From positions 1 through 64,000 of the forward strand of contig JALCSU010000007.1 of assembly GCA_022653735.1 (NCBI GenBank): 64,000 nt of DNA. Direction: 5' to 3'. This DNA comes from Bacteroidales bacterium (GTDB lineage Bacteria > Bacteroidota > Bacteroidia > Bacteroidales > UBA932). A program made the translations under genes and the position numbers. Below the pieces are notes generated by a model. That model had not been told where the DNA came from. It did not search any database and saw only the letters and a program-made list of their open reading frames with translations. Below are positions 1 through 8,065 of this stretch, in pieces (the first letter of the stretch is position 1; the number at the start of each line of letters is the position of its first letter).

Positions 1-386
1 CAATCGGGGTGCGAGGATTTTATTGAATATATTATATTGCAAAGCGCCTCGTCGGAATATTCATTATCCTCTCCGCTTTGAAGCACGAAGGTTCGCAGAC
101 CCAGCTTATACCCCTCGTTGCAGCAGCTTAAGATTTCGCTCTGCCCTAACCGATAGCGCCGCAGATCTTTCTGGGCAGCCCTTATGCCGCAGTAGAAGCA
201 GTTGTTCCGGCAATGATTGGAAAACTCTATCAGCCCCCGTATGTAAACGGCGGTCCCGTAATGCTCCTTCCGGCGAGCGACGGCGGCTTCTTTCAGGCCT
301 TCATTATCGCAAAGGTCCATGAGCGCTTTCAATTCTTCATTGGAAGCATCCCCAGTTCGGAATAGTTTGTCAATCGTCGCCTTCAT
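1..386 (-). CDS. hydE: [FeFe]-hydrogenase maturase HydE, 5' part (cut by window edge)
   Basis: A reading frame starts at the ATG at 386 on the minus strand and is open to the left edge, so only the N-terminal 128 residues are visible. It contains a radical-SAM cysteine motif CRNNCFYC (C-x3-C-x2-C) preceded by GLIEFSNH, which is the form seen in HydE. HydE helps build the diiron subcluster of the hydrogenase H-cluster. It is divergent from hydG-hydF, so the three maturation genes sit together, and the hydrogenase structural genes lie about 5 kb away. A TATCTTTG -7 element lies about 10 nt upstream of the start, giving a very short leader. BioB-like and other radical-SAM enzymes share the motif, but the neighbours make HydE by far the best reading. 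Confidence 0.9.
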   Translation of the reverse strand, partial: MKATIDKLFRTGDASNEELKALMDLCDNEGLKEAAVARRKEHYGTAVYIRGLIEFSNHCRNNCFYCGIRAAQKDLRRYRLGQSEILSCCNEGYKLGLRTFVLQSGEDNEYSDEALCNIIYSIKSSHPD

Positions 387-439
387 GCTTTGCAAAGATA
401 ACAATTCGTTCAGATTGAGACCGGATAACTTTAAAAATG

Positions 440-470
440 TTTGCTTTGAAATGCAATTTTGATAAATTTG
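440..470 (+). promoter_or_regulatory. Bacteroidetes-type promoter of hydG-hydF
   Basis: TTTG at 440-443 and TAAATTTG at 463-470 are separated by 19 nt. This matches the -33/-7 consensus (TTTG, TAnnTTTG) of the primary Bacteroidetes sigma factor. Transcription would begin near 476, which excludes a start at 437 and supports the hydG start at 494. Confidence 0.7.
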
Positions 471-493
471 CAATAAGCATAATCAATGACGCT

Positions 494-1912
494 ATGCCAG
501 CATATAATCCGAAGTCAGAACACGCAGAGGAATTCATCTGCGATGAAGAGATCCAGGAGACTCTTGAATATGCCGCCAGGAACAAGAGTAACCGAGGATT
601 AATAGAATCTATATTGAACAAGGCTGCCGGAATGAAAGGCCTAAATCACAGGGAAGCTGCTGTCTTGATGGATTGCGACCTGCCCGAAATGAACGAACGC
701 ATCCACGATCTGGCAAGGGAAATCAAAAAGGCTTTTTACGGTAACAGAATTGTGCTTTTCGCCCCGTTATACCTTTCGAATTATTGCGTGAACGGGTGCG
801 TCTATTGCCCTTACCATGGGAAAAACAAATCAATCCCTCGCAAGAAGCTTTCAATGGAAGAAATAGCCGCTGAGGTACGGGCCCTTGAGAATATGGGACA
901 CAAGAGACTGGCGGTCGAATGCGGAGAACATCCGGCCTACAATCCTATTGAATATGTGCTCGATGCCATAAAGACGATTTATGCCACGAAAACCGAATAT
1001 GGCTCGATTCGCAGGGTGAACGTCAACATTGCCGCTACCACGGTGGAAAACTACCGACGTCTGCATGAGGCTGGGATCGGCACGTACATCTTATTTCAGG
1101 AGACTTACGACAAGAAGAATTACGAAGCCCTTCACCCTACGGGGCCGAAGAGCGATTACTGCTATCACACCGAGGCCATGGACAGGGCTCAGATGGGTTG
1201 CTGCGACGATGTGGGCTGCGGGGTGCTCTACGGCCTGAACAGCTACCGTTACGAGCTGGTGGGACAGCTGATGCACGCCGAACATTTGGAGGCTCGCTTC
1301 GGAGTAGGGCCGCACACCATCAGCGTGCCTCGTCTGTGTCCTGCCGATGGAATTGACCTCAAGGATTTTCCGAATATCCTTCCCGACGACATTTTCTGCA
1401 AGATAATCGCCGTCATAAGGATATCGGCTCCTTACACGGGAATGATAATATCTACGCGGGAGTCTCGCAACGTGCGAGAGAGGGTGCTTGACCTGGGAAT
1501 ATCCCAGATCAGCGGAGCTTCGAGGACTTCCGTGGGCGGCTACACCACTCCTGAGCGCCATGATGAGACCGCACAGTTTGACGTTCATGACCAGCGAACC
1601 CTTGACGAGGTCGTCTCCTGGCTGCTGGCTCTGGGATATATTCCATCGTTCTGCACAGCATGTTACCGCGCAGGACGCACGGGCGATCGCTTCATGCATC
1701 TTGTGAAGGCCGGGAAAATCCATCACTGCTGCACGCCGAATGCGCTTCTGACCCTGGAGGAATATCTCACCGACTATGCTGGGGAGGCAACGCGCAAGCT
1801 CGGGCAGGAAATGGTGGATGCCGAGATGGTCAAGTTGCCCGGGCCGGTCAAAGACAAAGCAAAGGAATATCTCCGTCGCATTCGTGGCGGAGAGAGGGAT
1901 TTCAGATTTTGA
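494..1912 (+). CDS. hydG: [FeFe]-hydrogenase maturase HydG (tyrosine lyase)
   Basis: HydG is a radical-SAM enzyme that cleaves tyrosine to make the CO and CN ligands of the [FeFe]-hydrogenase H-cluster. The protein (472 residues from this start) has the SAM-cluster motif CVNGCVYC near residues 97-104. It also has the C-terminal second-cluster motif FCTACYRAG followed about 22 residues later by a further cysteine pair (HHCC), which distinguishes HydG from ThiH. The start at 494 (MPAYNPKSEH) is preferred over the in-frame ATG at 437 because a consensus promoter occupies 440-470 and HydG proteins normally begin just before the EEF...ETLEYA segment. hydF follows after 6 nt, so the two form an operon; hydE is divergent. 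Confidence 0.95.
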   Translation: MPAYNPKSEHAEEFICDEEIQETLEYAARNKSNRGLIESILNKAAGMKGLNHREAAVLMDCDLPEMNERIHDLAREIKKAFYGNRIVLFAPLYLSNYCVNGCVYCPYHGKNKSIPRKKLSMEEIAAEVRALENMGHKRLAVECGEHPAYNPIEYVLDAIKTIYATKTEYGSIRRVNVNIAATTVENYRRLHEAGIGTYILFQETYDKKNYEALHPTGPKSDYCYHTEAMDRAQMGCCDDVGCGVLYGLNSYRYELVGQLMHAEHLEARFGVGPHTISVPRLCPADGIDLKDFPNILPDDIFCKIIAVIRISAPYTGMIISTRESRNVRERVLDLGISQISGASRTSVGGYTTPERHDETAQFDVHDQRTLDEVVSWLLALGYIPSFCTACYRAGRTGDRFMHLVKAGKIHHCCTPNALLTLEEYLTDYAGEATRKLGQEMVDAEMVKLPGPVKDKAKEYLRRIRGGERDFRF

Positions 1913-1918
1913 ACGAAT

Positions 1919-3184
1919 ATGCCGACGTCATTATCGGAGAGGCTGCGCATAGGATTCTTCGGCAGGAGAAATGCCGGGAAGTCATCATTGGTGAATGCGA
2001 TTGCCGGCCAGGCAGTGTCCATTGTGTCGGATGTGCCTGGCACTACGACGGATCCTGTCCGGAAGGCGATCGAGTTGCCGGATCTTGGGGCATGCGTGCT
2101 GATTGACACGGCAGGCATGGATGATGCCGGGGAGCTTGGCAGCCTGAGGGCGGAGGCATCCAGAAAACTTTTGGCCGAGGCCGACATAGCGGTAATGGTC
2201 TGCGATGCCACTTCCAATGAATATGTTTTAGAGGCCTCTTGCGCAAATGCTTTGAAGGCATCAGGCAAGCCTTTCCTAACTGTCCTCAATAAAATCGACG
2301 ACCTCGCTCCCGAAGCTCTTTCTGCTGCAAGAAAAGAGGCCGTTAAGTCATTTGGCGTCGATCCTGTCGAAGTCAGTGCTACGAAACATTTAGGAATAGA
2401 TAATCTTCTGAAGGCTTTGCTGGAAAAGGCTCCGCAAGATTTCGGTGGGCGAACGATTCTGGGTAATCTGGTGCGGCTAGGCGACATTGTCGTGCTTGTG
2501 ATGCCTCAGGACAGGGAGGCACCGAAAAGCAGGCTCATCATGCCTCAGGCGCAGGTTCTGCGTGAGTTGCTCGACCTTCATTGCATCGCTGTTTCCTGTG
2601 TGCCGGAAGAGTTCTCGAAGACACTCTCTTCCCTCTGCGTCCTGCCGGATTTGGTAATCACCGATTCGTCAGCCTTCAAGCAAATCGCCCCGCAATGCCC
2701 TCCTGAAGTGCGTCTGACTTCGTTTTCTGTGCTGATGGCGGCCTATAAAGGAGACATTGACTATTTCATCGAGGGTGCCAAAGCCATAGACAGACTGAAA
2801 CCCGGGTCGAAAATCCTGATCGCAGAAGCCTGCTCTCACGTCCCTATTACAGAAGACATCGGAAGGGAGAAGATTCCTGAGATGCTTCGAGGGCGTTTCG
2901 GAGATGATCTCGGCATAGAAATCGTCTCCGGAAATGACTTCCCTGAAGACTTGACGCCATATTCATTGATCATCCATTGCGGGGCATGCGTCTTCGGCAG
3001 GCGGCAGATGGTTTCCCGCATCGAATCGGCCAAGGCCCAGCACATTCCCATGACCAACTACGGCATATTCATAGCCCATCACCTCGGCATCGCTTTCGAT
3101 TCCAAGAGATTCCTTATGGGAATATCCTTAAGATCACCATTGTCGCCAAAAGCGGTCTCGACCATTGATACCCACGAGCCATAG
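1919..3184 (+). CDS. hydF: [FeFe]-hydrogenase maturation GTPase HydF
   Basis: HydF is the scaffold that assembles and delivers the diiron subcluster to HydA. GTPase motifs are clear: P-loop GRRNAGKSS (residues 15-23), DTAG (63-66) and NKID (124-127). The iron-sulfur motif CxH...HCxxC is present (C305-S-H307, H353-C354...C357). The start codon is fused to the local motif as GAATATG. Odd feature: family members end about 15-20 residues after the NYG segment (380-382 here). Here the frame continues another 30 or so residues of unfamiliar sequence that overlaps, on the opposite strand, the last 35 codons of the restriction endonuclease gene. The natural tail appears to have been replaced at the junction with the restriction-modification cassette. 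Confidence 0.93.
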   Translation: MPTSLSERLRIGFFGRRNAGKSSLVNAIAGQAVSIVSDVPGTTTDPVRKAIELPDLGACVLIDTAGMDDAGELGSLRAEASRKLLAEADIAVMVCDATSNEYVLEASCANALKASGKPFLTVLNKIDDLAPEALSAARKEAVKSFGVDPVEVSATKHLGIDNLLKALLEKAPQDFGGRTILGNLVRLGDIVVLVMPQDREAPKSRLIMPQAQVLRELLDLHCIAVSCVPEEFSKTLSSLCVLPDLVITDSSAFKQIAPQCPPEVRLTSFSVLMAAYKGDIDYFIEGAKAIDRLKPGSKILIAEACSHVPITEDIGREKIPEMLRGRFGDDLGIEIVSGNDFPEDLTPYSLIIHCGACVFGRRQMVSRIESAKAQHIPMTNYGIFIAHHLGIAFDSKRFLMGISLRSPLSPKAVSTIDTHEP

Positions 3185-4188
3185 AGATCCTTGGAATCGT
3201 GATCGAAATCCCAGAATTCATTTATGCAATTAAAGATTTCCTCATCGGGCTCAATGGCCAGCAACCTATAAATCTCTGAGTTATGTGAAAGAAGCTCTTT
3301 GACGATATGAGGATATGGCGTGCATAATGACTTGCCATTTATTTTCTTACAAGTTCCGCCGGCTGAGAAAGTGTCTCTGATGTTAGGAACTAATAATGAG
3401 TGGTAATTAATAAGCCATAAAGAAATAGCCCTATATCTTTTATTGGGATCTTGCTCATATATTGATTTGAAGAAAATCATAGCCTTAGCATCAAGGACAA
3501 ATTTCTCTTTTGCCGGGAGATCGTTATAGAAAGATATGTTTACGTTAGTAGTGCCTCCCATCCACCACGGAGCTTGCTCTTTCTTCTCTATTTTGGCTTT
3601 GGACTTGTAATAATCCCTGACTTTATTGATTTTATCATTCTCGGGCAATGTTCGAAAGTCGTCATATTCAGTAGCCATTTTGGAGAAGATATTCTCGTTT
3701 GATGACAATTCCATGTCTATCAGATATCTTGGAGAATGAGTGACGGCGATGTTGCTAAGGCACATCTGATAGGGTTTGCATCTAAACTCTGGCGCACCGC
3801 CGAGTTTTCCGAATAGCAAGAAGATTTTATCTGTGTCAATGTCTCTTGTGCTCTCAACAATGCTGCTGCCGGTAGATTTCCAACTGTCTTTGAGTGTTGA
3901 CTTGATTTCCACTCCGTATTTTGTTTCATGAAGTACGATGTCAGGAAATCGCTGTCCTGAGACAAGGTCTATCCTTTTAGGATCAAAATCAACGCTAGGC
4001 GCTATTTTAACCATTGTATCGAAAGACAATTGCTCGACCTGAGAGCTGGACAGGCCTGAACAGATTACTGCCGACTCTGAGGAAAAAGTGTTTAAATTGT
4101 CTGTCGTCACTCTCAAAAGAGCATTGACAGCCTTGTCTGCATCATTCATGTCCGTAATGTCGAAAGTCACGAAACGTTGATTTTCCAT
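3079..4188 (-). CDS. Type II restriction endonuclease, PD-(D/E)xK-like
   Basis: The 369-residue protein has FPDIVL (D83) followed by GVEIKST (E94, K96), which fits a PD-(D/E)xK nuclease core. It lies 1 nt downstream of a cytosine-5 DNA methyltransferase on the same strand, the normal arrangement of a type II restriction-modification pair. It would cut DNA that its partner has not methylated. I do not recognise the specificity subfamily. The gene looks AT-richer than its surroundings. Its last 35 codons overlap the 3' end of hydF in the opposite direction, so its C-terminus may partly derive from host sequence. Function rests on motif plus context; the fold has not been checked. Confidence 0.8.
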   Translation of the reverse strand: MENQRFVTFDITDMNDADKAVNALLRVTTDNLNTFSSESAVICSGLSSSQVEQLSFDTMVKIAPSVDFDPKRIDLVSGQRFPDIVLHETKYGVEIKSTLKDSWKSTGSSIVESTRDIDTDKIFLLFGKLGGAPEFRCKPYQMCLSNIAVTHSPRYLIDMELSSNENIFSKMATEYDDFRTLPENDKINKVRDYYKSKAKIEKKEQAPWWMGGTTNVNISFYNDLPAKEKFVLDAKAMIFFKSIYEQDPNKRYRAISLWLINYHSLLVPNIRDTFSAGGTCKKINGKSLCTPYPHIVKELLSHNSEIYRLLAIEPDEEIFNCINEFWDFDHDSKDLYGSWVSMVETAFGDNGDLKDIPIRNLLESKAMPR

Positions 4189-4189
4189 A

Positions 4190-5560
4190 TTAATCGAAAT
4201 ATTTTGACCACAAATCTTGTATGCGAGTCGCTATCTGGAAAGCCAGGATTGGAGGCACTGCATTCCCGATTATCTTATATGCCCCAGAAGCGCTTATGTG
4301 CTTGCCTCCCCAATATTCGCCATTCGCGACAAATTGATAATCTGGAGGAAAGGTCTGAATCATAGCACATTCGCGAGGCGTCAGCCTGCGTTCTTTCATT
4401 CCTCGTCTCAGCTCATTAAAATGTTTGCCTCCATGATTGTAGGATAGTCGTCTGAACTCGATATTCCCATGATGTTCCGATCTGATCGTAGGTCCCAGTC
4501 CGTCAAGCTTGATTTCTATCTGACCCTGACTCCCATTGTCTAGGTATTTAGCCTTTGAATAGACTTTTTGTGACTCGTCCTGAGTGAATTCCGGCTCTCT
4601 AAGATTTTTTAACACATCGTATGTCGTCACCAATGGTAAAAGAGATTCGTCATGTATTGAGGCAGAATGAGTTGGTTTAGGATAGGGATTGTATTCTTCC
4701 GGAATGACATCAGAATCAAGTGCTTTAAGCGCTTTGGCGTTAAGAGCGTCACGACGGACGCCGATAAAGATCACCCTCTCCCTAGATTCTGGTACGCCGT
4801 AATTCCCTGCATGAAGCACCTGCGGGGGCAGGACGATATATGCATTCCCATCAGCGCTTGCGAAGTCTCTCTGGATTATATCTTTAACATTGCCAAGATT
4901 AACCAAGCCCTTGACATTCTCTGCCACGAATATCTTTGGCTTCACTATGTCAATCACTTCTTTCATCCAGAAATACAGCTTGCCGCGACTCTCTTCTGAA
5001 GGTACGTCATCTTTTATCGCTTGTCCCTTGTCGTCTTTCTTGGAATTGAACCCGAGACGCTTGCCAGCGACGCTAAAATCCTGACATGGGAATCCACCCA
5101 GGACTATTTCTATGTTATCTGGGAATACTTTTACGCCTTCTTTATGAAGTTTGACAAGGTCGACAATGCTCTCGTTGTGAAAGATGTCTGGGTCATAGCC
5201 AAATCTCTTCATGTATGTAGTCCATGCGATGCCTGCCTCTGGAAGAATATCATTGGCGAAAACGGTTCTGAAGTGGTTTTTCTTCAACATTACCCAGTCC
5301 TTGTCAATTACCTTCTCGATGCGATTGTCTTTCTCTTTGAAGGATTTGCTGTTGGCTATGAATTTTCCTTCGAAGCCGAGGTCCATCCCGCCGCAACCCG
5401 AAAACAAAGAAAGGAGCCTATGCTCACCTTCGGGTTGTGCATTAATAAGTGGAGAGACATAAGCTTCTTCGCTCATTAATGGAAATTCCAAAGAAATGAA
5501 GCCATCAGATACGCAGTCTGAGTGTACCATCGGCAATTTGTATGTTTTCTTCTTCGTCAC
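4190..5560 (-). CDS. DNA (cytosine-5)-methyltransferase of the restriction-modification pair
   Basis: This is a C5-methyltransferase of 456 residues with the conserved motifs in order. Motif I is LFSGCGGMDLGFEG. Motif IV is GGFPCQDFSVAGKR with the catalytic Cys. Motif VI is ENVKG. Motif VIII is SRERVIFIG. Motif X is GNAVPP near the C-terminus. It transfers a methyl group from SAM to cytosine and so protects the host from the adjacent endonuclease. The longest frame starts with GTG at 5560 (MTKKKTY); an in-frame ATG at 5530 (MVHSD) is an alternative. The methyltransferase is first in the operon, as is common when protection must precede cutting. The recognition sequence cannot be read from the sequence. 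Confidence 0.95.
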   Translation of the reverse strand: MTKKKTYKLPMVHSDCVSDGFISLEFPLMSEEAYVSPLINAQPEGEHRLLSLFSGCGGMDLGFEGKFIANSKSFKEKDNRIEKVIDKDWVMLKKNHFRTVFANDILPEAGIAWTTYMKRFGYDPDIFHNESIVDLVKLHKEGVKVFPDNIEIVLGGFPCQDFSVAGKRLGFNSKKDDKGQAIKDDVPSEESRGKLYFWMKEVIDIVKPKIFVAENVKGLVNLGNVKDIIQRDFASADGNAYIVLPPQVLHAGNYGVPESRERVIFIGVRRDALNAKALKALDSDVIPEEYNPYPKPTHSASIHDESLLPLVTTYDVLKNLREPEFTQDESQKVYSKAKYLDNGSQGQIEIKLDGLGPTIRSEHHGNIEFRRLSYNHGGKHFNELRRGMKERRLTPRECAMIQTFPPDYQFVANGEYWGGKHISASGAYKIIGNAVPPILAFQIATRIQDLWSKYFD

Positions 5561-5712
5561 GATTTTTTGCTTCAGATCAAATTGAAAAAAAATACAATTT
5601 TAAGAAAAATCTTACTTTGAAAAAAGTAAAGTAGAGGGGATGCCTCGGATCTTTCGCTGTCTGCAGGCCTCGGAATTCTCTGAAGCGAATATATACGTGG
5701 CGGAATAGAAAA

Positions 5713-5739
5713 GAGGGCATGCCTGCGTGACATGCCCTC
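5713..5739 (-). terminator. Terminator hairpin after the hydrogenase operon
   Basis: GAGGGCATG pairs perfectly with CATGCCCTC around a 9-nt loop. On the minus strand the stem is followed by TTTTCTATT, giving an intrinsic terminator 52 nt after the hydC stop. The rest of 5561-5790 is AT-rich and presumably holds the methyltransferase promoter; a 7-bp inverted repeat TTACTTT/AAAGTAA lies near 5612-5628. Confidence 0.75.
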
Positions 5740-5790
5740 CGGTTTACTCAAAACCAAAAACAGACCAACAGCCATAAGCTGGCCATTGGC

Positions 5791-6279
5791 CTAGTCGTCT
5801 TGAATTTCTTCCAGGATTTTGCGGACGTTCTGCGGTTCCATTCTGCCGTAGACCTTCTTGCCTATCATCATCACTGGAGCGAGTCCGCAGGCTCCGACGC
5901 AGCGCAGGCAGTCAAGGGAGAATTTCCCGTCAGGGGTAGTCTCTCCCACATCTATGCCGATAACTCTTTTGATTTCTTCGAGGATTTTTTCTGAGCCTCT
6001 CACGTAGCAGGCCGTTCCAAGGCAGACGGAAATGGGATGCCTGCCTTTCGGGGTCATGGTGAAGAACGAGTAGAACGTCACCACTCCATAGACCTGAGTC
6101 GCAGGTATTCCGAGTTTAGCGGCAATGACTCTCTGCATGGGCTCCGGAAGATAGCCGTAATTGTTCTGGCACTCATGCAGGATGTTGATCAGCTCGCCTG
6201 GTTTGTTTCCGTGCTTCTCGCAAATAGCTTCGACTTGCTTCACGACTTCAGGAGATAATTTGAAATCTGACATATTCAT
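5791..6279 (-). CDS. hydC: NAD-linked [FeFe]-hydrogenase, NuoE-like [2Fe-2S] subunit
   Basis: The 162-residue protein is a thioredoxin-fold [2Fe-2S] protein of the NuoE/HydC (HndA) family. The four cluster cysteines are seen in CLGTACYVRG and in DCLRCVGACG. It passes electrons within the HydABC complex between the FMN/NADH site on HydB and the iron-sulfur chain of HydA. It is the last gene of the operon hydB-hydA-hydC, 6 nt after hydA. The start region reads ATGAATATG, so translation may begin at 6279 (MNMSDF) or 6273 (MSDF). A terminator hairpin follows at 5713-5739. Confidence 0.92.
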   Translation of the reverse strand: MNMSDFKLSPEVVKQVEAICEKHGNKPGELINILHECQNNYGYLPEPMQRVIAAKLGIPATQVYGVVTFYSFFTMTPKGRHPISVCLGTACYVRGSEKILEEIKRVIGIDVGETTPDGKFSLDCLRCVGACGLAPVMMIGKKVYGRMEPQNVRKILEEIQDD

Positions 6280-6285
6280 AGAATT

Positions 6286-8055
6286 TTACCAGGTCATTTT
6301 AATGCTTTTGTCAATGTAATGCGTGTGCAGCAGCTCTTCGGATCGCTCGCTGAGCGGAGCCCCGAGATATTCCTCGTAGAGCCTCAGGATGTCTGGATTC
6401 TCGTGGCTCTTGCGGATAGGCTTGTGCTCGTCTTCTGAATATAACGCCTTCTGGCGAGCCTGCAAGACTTCTACGTGGCCATGATGATAAGGCTGGCCGC
6501 CCCCGCCTATGCATCCGCCAGGACAGGCCATGATCTCGACCACGTGGTAGTCCAGTTCCCCTGAGCGCAGCTTGTTCATTATCCTGCGGGCGTTGCCTAG
6601 AGTGTGAGCCACGCAAACCTTGAGCGGGAACCCGTTCAAATCTATCGTCGCCTCCCGGATGCCCTCCAGGCCACGAACTTCCGTGAATTCAATCTTAGGA
6701 AGAGTCTTGCCTGTGTATGCCTCATAGACAGTTCTCAGGGCCGCCTCCAGAACGCCGCCGGTAGTGCCGAAGATGACGCCAGCCCCCGTTGATTCTCCAA
6801 GAGGCTTGTCGAAATCGGAATCCGGCAGGCCGGCAAAACCGATGTTGGCTCGTTTCAGGATTCTGGCCAGCTCGCGGGTGGAAATCGAATAGTCAACGTC
6901 TGGCAACCCGCCGTGCTTGAGATCGTCGCGAGTAACCTCGTATTTTTTCGCCAGGCAAGGCATTATTGAGACCACGACCAGTTTTTCTCTTGGAATGCCC
7001 ATCTTCTCTGCCCAGTAACTCTTGGCTATGGCTCCGAACATCGCCTGAGGCGAGCGGGCCGTGGAAGGGTAGTCCAGCAAATCCGGGAACTCGTGTTCGA
7101 AGAAGTTGACCCATCCAGGGCAGCATGAAGTCATGATCGGCAGTTTCACGCTCTTGTCTCCCTCCAGATGCCTTTTAAGCCTGTCCAGTATTTCATAGCC
7201 TTCCTCCATTATAGTAAGGTCGGCGGCGAAATCGGTGTCGAAAACGTAATCGAATCCAAGTTCTCGCAGGGCGGTGGCGAGCTTTCCAGTGACAAGCGTG
7301 CCAGCTGGCATTCCGAATTCTTCTCCCAAGGCGGCGCGCACCGCAGGAGCAGGCTGGGCGATGACGATCTTGTCCGGATTGCGAAGGTCGTCCATCAGCT
7401 GGTCAGTGTTGTCGTGCTCGGTCAGCGCTCCGGTAGGGCAAACGGCAACGCACTGCCCGCAGCTTGTGCAGTTCGTATCCTTCAGCATCTTGTCGAAGGA
7501 CGGAGCTATCGTGGTGTCGAAGCCCCTGCGCACTGCGCCAAGAGCGCCGACTGTCTGGACATCGTTGCACATAGTCTCGCAACGACGGCAATATATGCAC
7601 TTGTCCATATTCCTGGTTATCGAGCAAGTAAGCTCTTTCTTGCGTTGCGAAAGCTCACCGCCCTTGAAAGGCATTTCGGTTATGTTCAGCCTGGTGATTA
7701 AAGCCTGCAGCTCGCATTCCCCGCATTTAGGGCAGGTGAGGCAGTCATTAGGATGATCCGACAGGATCAGCTCGGCGATTGTCTTGCGAGCCTTTATGAC
7801 TCTCATAGAATTCGTGCTCACGACCATGTCCTGCATGCATTTCGTCTCGCAGGCAGGCGCCAGGTTCCGGCGGCCTTGAACCTCCACCACGCAAAGCCGG
7901 CAAGAGGCCGGGCGGTTCTGAACGCATGTCCCTCTCAGGTTGAGGTGGCAAAGAGTAGGAATATTGATTCCTATCGATGCAGCTGCCTCAAGAATCATCG
8001 TCCCCTTCGGAACGGAGACCTCGTGATTGTCTATTTTCAGATTTATATTTTCCAT
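6286..8055 (-). CDS. hydA: [FeFe]-hydrogenase catalytic subunit HydA (NADH/ferredoxin-linked type)
   Basis: This is the catalytic subunit that reduces protons or oxidises H2 at the H-cluster. From N to C it has a [2Fe-2S] domain (CHLNLRGTC ... CRLC ... C), a His/Cys-type cluster (CLTCPKCGEC) and two [4Fe-4S] ferredoxin motifs (CIYCRRCETMC, CTSCGQCVAVCP). The three H-cluster signatures follow: TSCCPGW near residue 308, MPCLAKKYE near 363 and ACPGGCIGGGGQP near 510. At 589 residues it matches trimeric or tetrameric bifurcating enzymes in length. It lies between hydB (gap 10 nt) and hydC (gap 6 nt). The start at 8055 is preceded by GAATATGCC. The operon together with HydEFG makes an active enzyme likely. 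Confidence 0.96.
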   Translation of the reverse strand: MENINLKIDNHEVSVPKGTMILEAAASIGINIPTLCHLNLRGTCVQNRPASCRLCVVEVQGRRNLAPACETKCMQDMVVSTNSMRVIKARKTIAELILSDHPNDCLTCPKCGECELQALITRLNITEMPFKGGELSQRKKELTCSITRNMDKCIYCRRCETMCNDVQTVGALGAVRRGFDTTIAPSFDKMLKDTNCTSCGQCVAVCPTGALTEHDNTDQLMDDLRNPDKIVIAQPAPAVRAALGEEFGMPAGTLVTGKLATALRELGFDYVFDTDFAADLTIMEEGYEILDRLKRHLEGDKSVKLPIMTSCCPGWVNFFEHEFPDLLDYPSTARSPQAMFGAIAKSYWAEKMGIPREKLVVVSIMPCLAKKYEVTRDDLKHGGLPDVDYSISTRELARILKRANIGFAGLPDSDFDKPLGESTGAGVIFGTTGGVLEAALRTVYEAYTGKTLPKIEFTEVRGLEGIREATIDLNGFPLKVCVAHTLGNARRIMNKLRSGELDYHVVEIMACPGGCIGGGGQPYHHGHVEVLQARQKALYSEDEHKPIRKSHENPDILRLYEEYLGAPLSERSEELLHTHYIDKSIKMTW

Positions 8056-8065
8056 GGCATATTCA

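Noticed and set aside
437..493. Longer hydG frame starting at 437
   Set aside because: The added segment overlaps a full consensus promoter (440-470) and has no counterpart in HydG proteins; the start at 494 fits.
1091..1726. 211-codon open frame on the minus strand inside hydG
   Set aside because: Antisense shadow of a clearly coding gene; sequence looks low-quality with no known motif.
3079..5560. Low frequency of the GAATAT motif as a sign of recent transfer of the restriction-modification genes
   Set aside because: About six copies occur in 2.4 kb, similar to the rest of the window, so the motif does not mark the cassette as foreign.
7274..7756. 160-codon open frame on the plus strand inside hydA
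   Set aside because: Antisense to a gene with unmistakable H-cluster motifs; no independent support.
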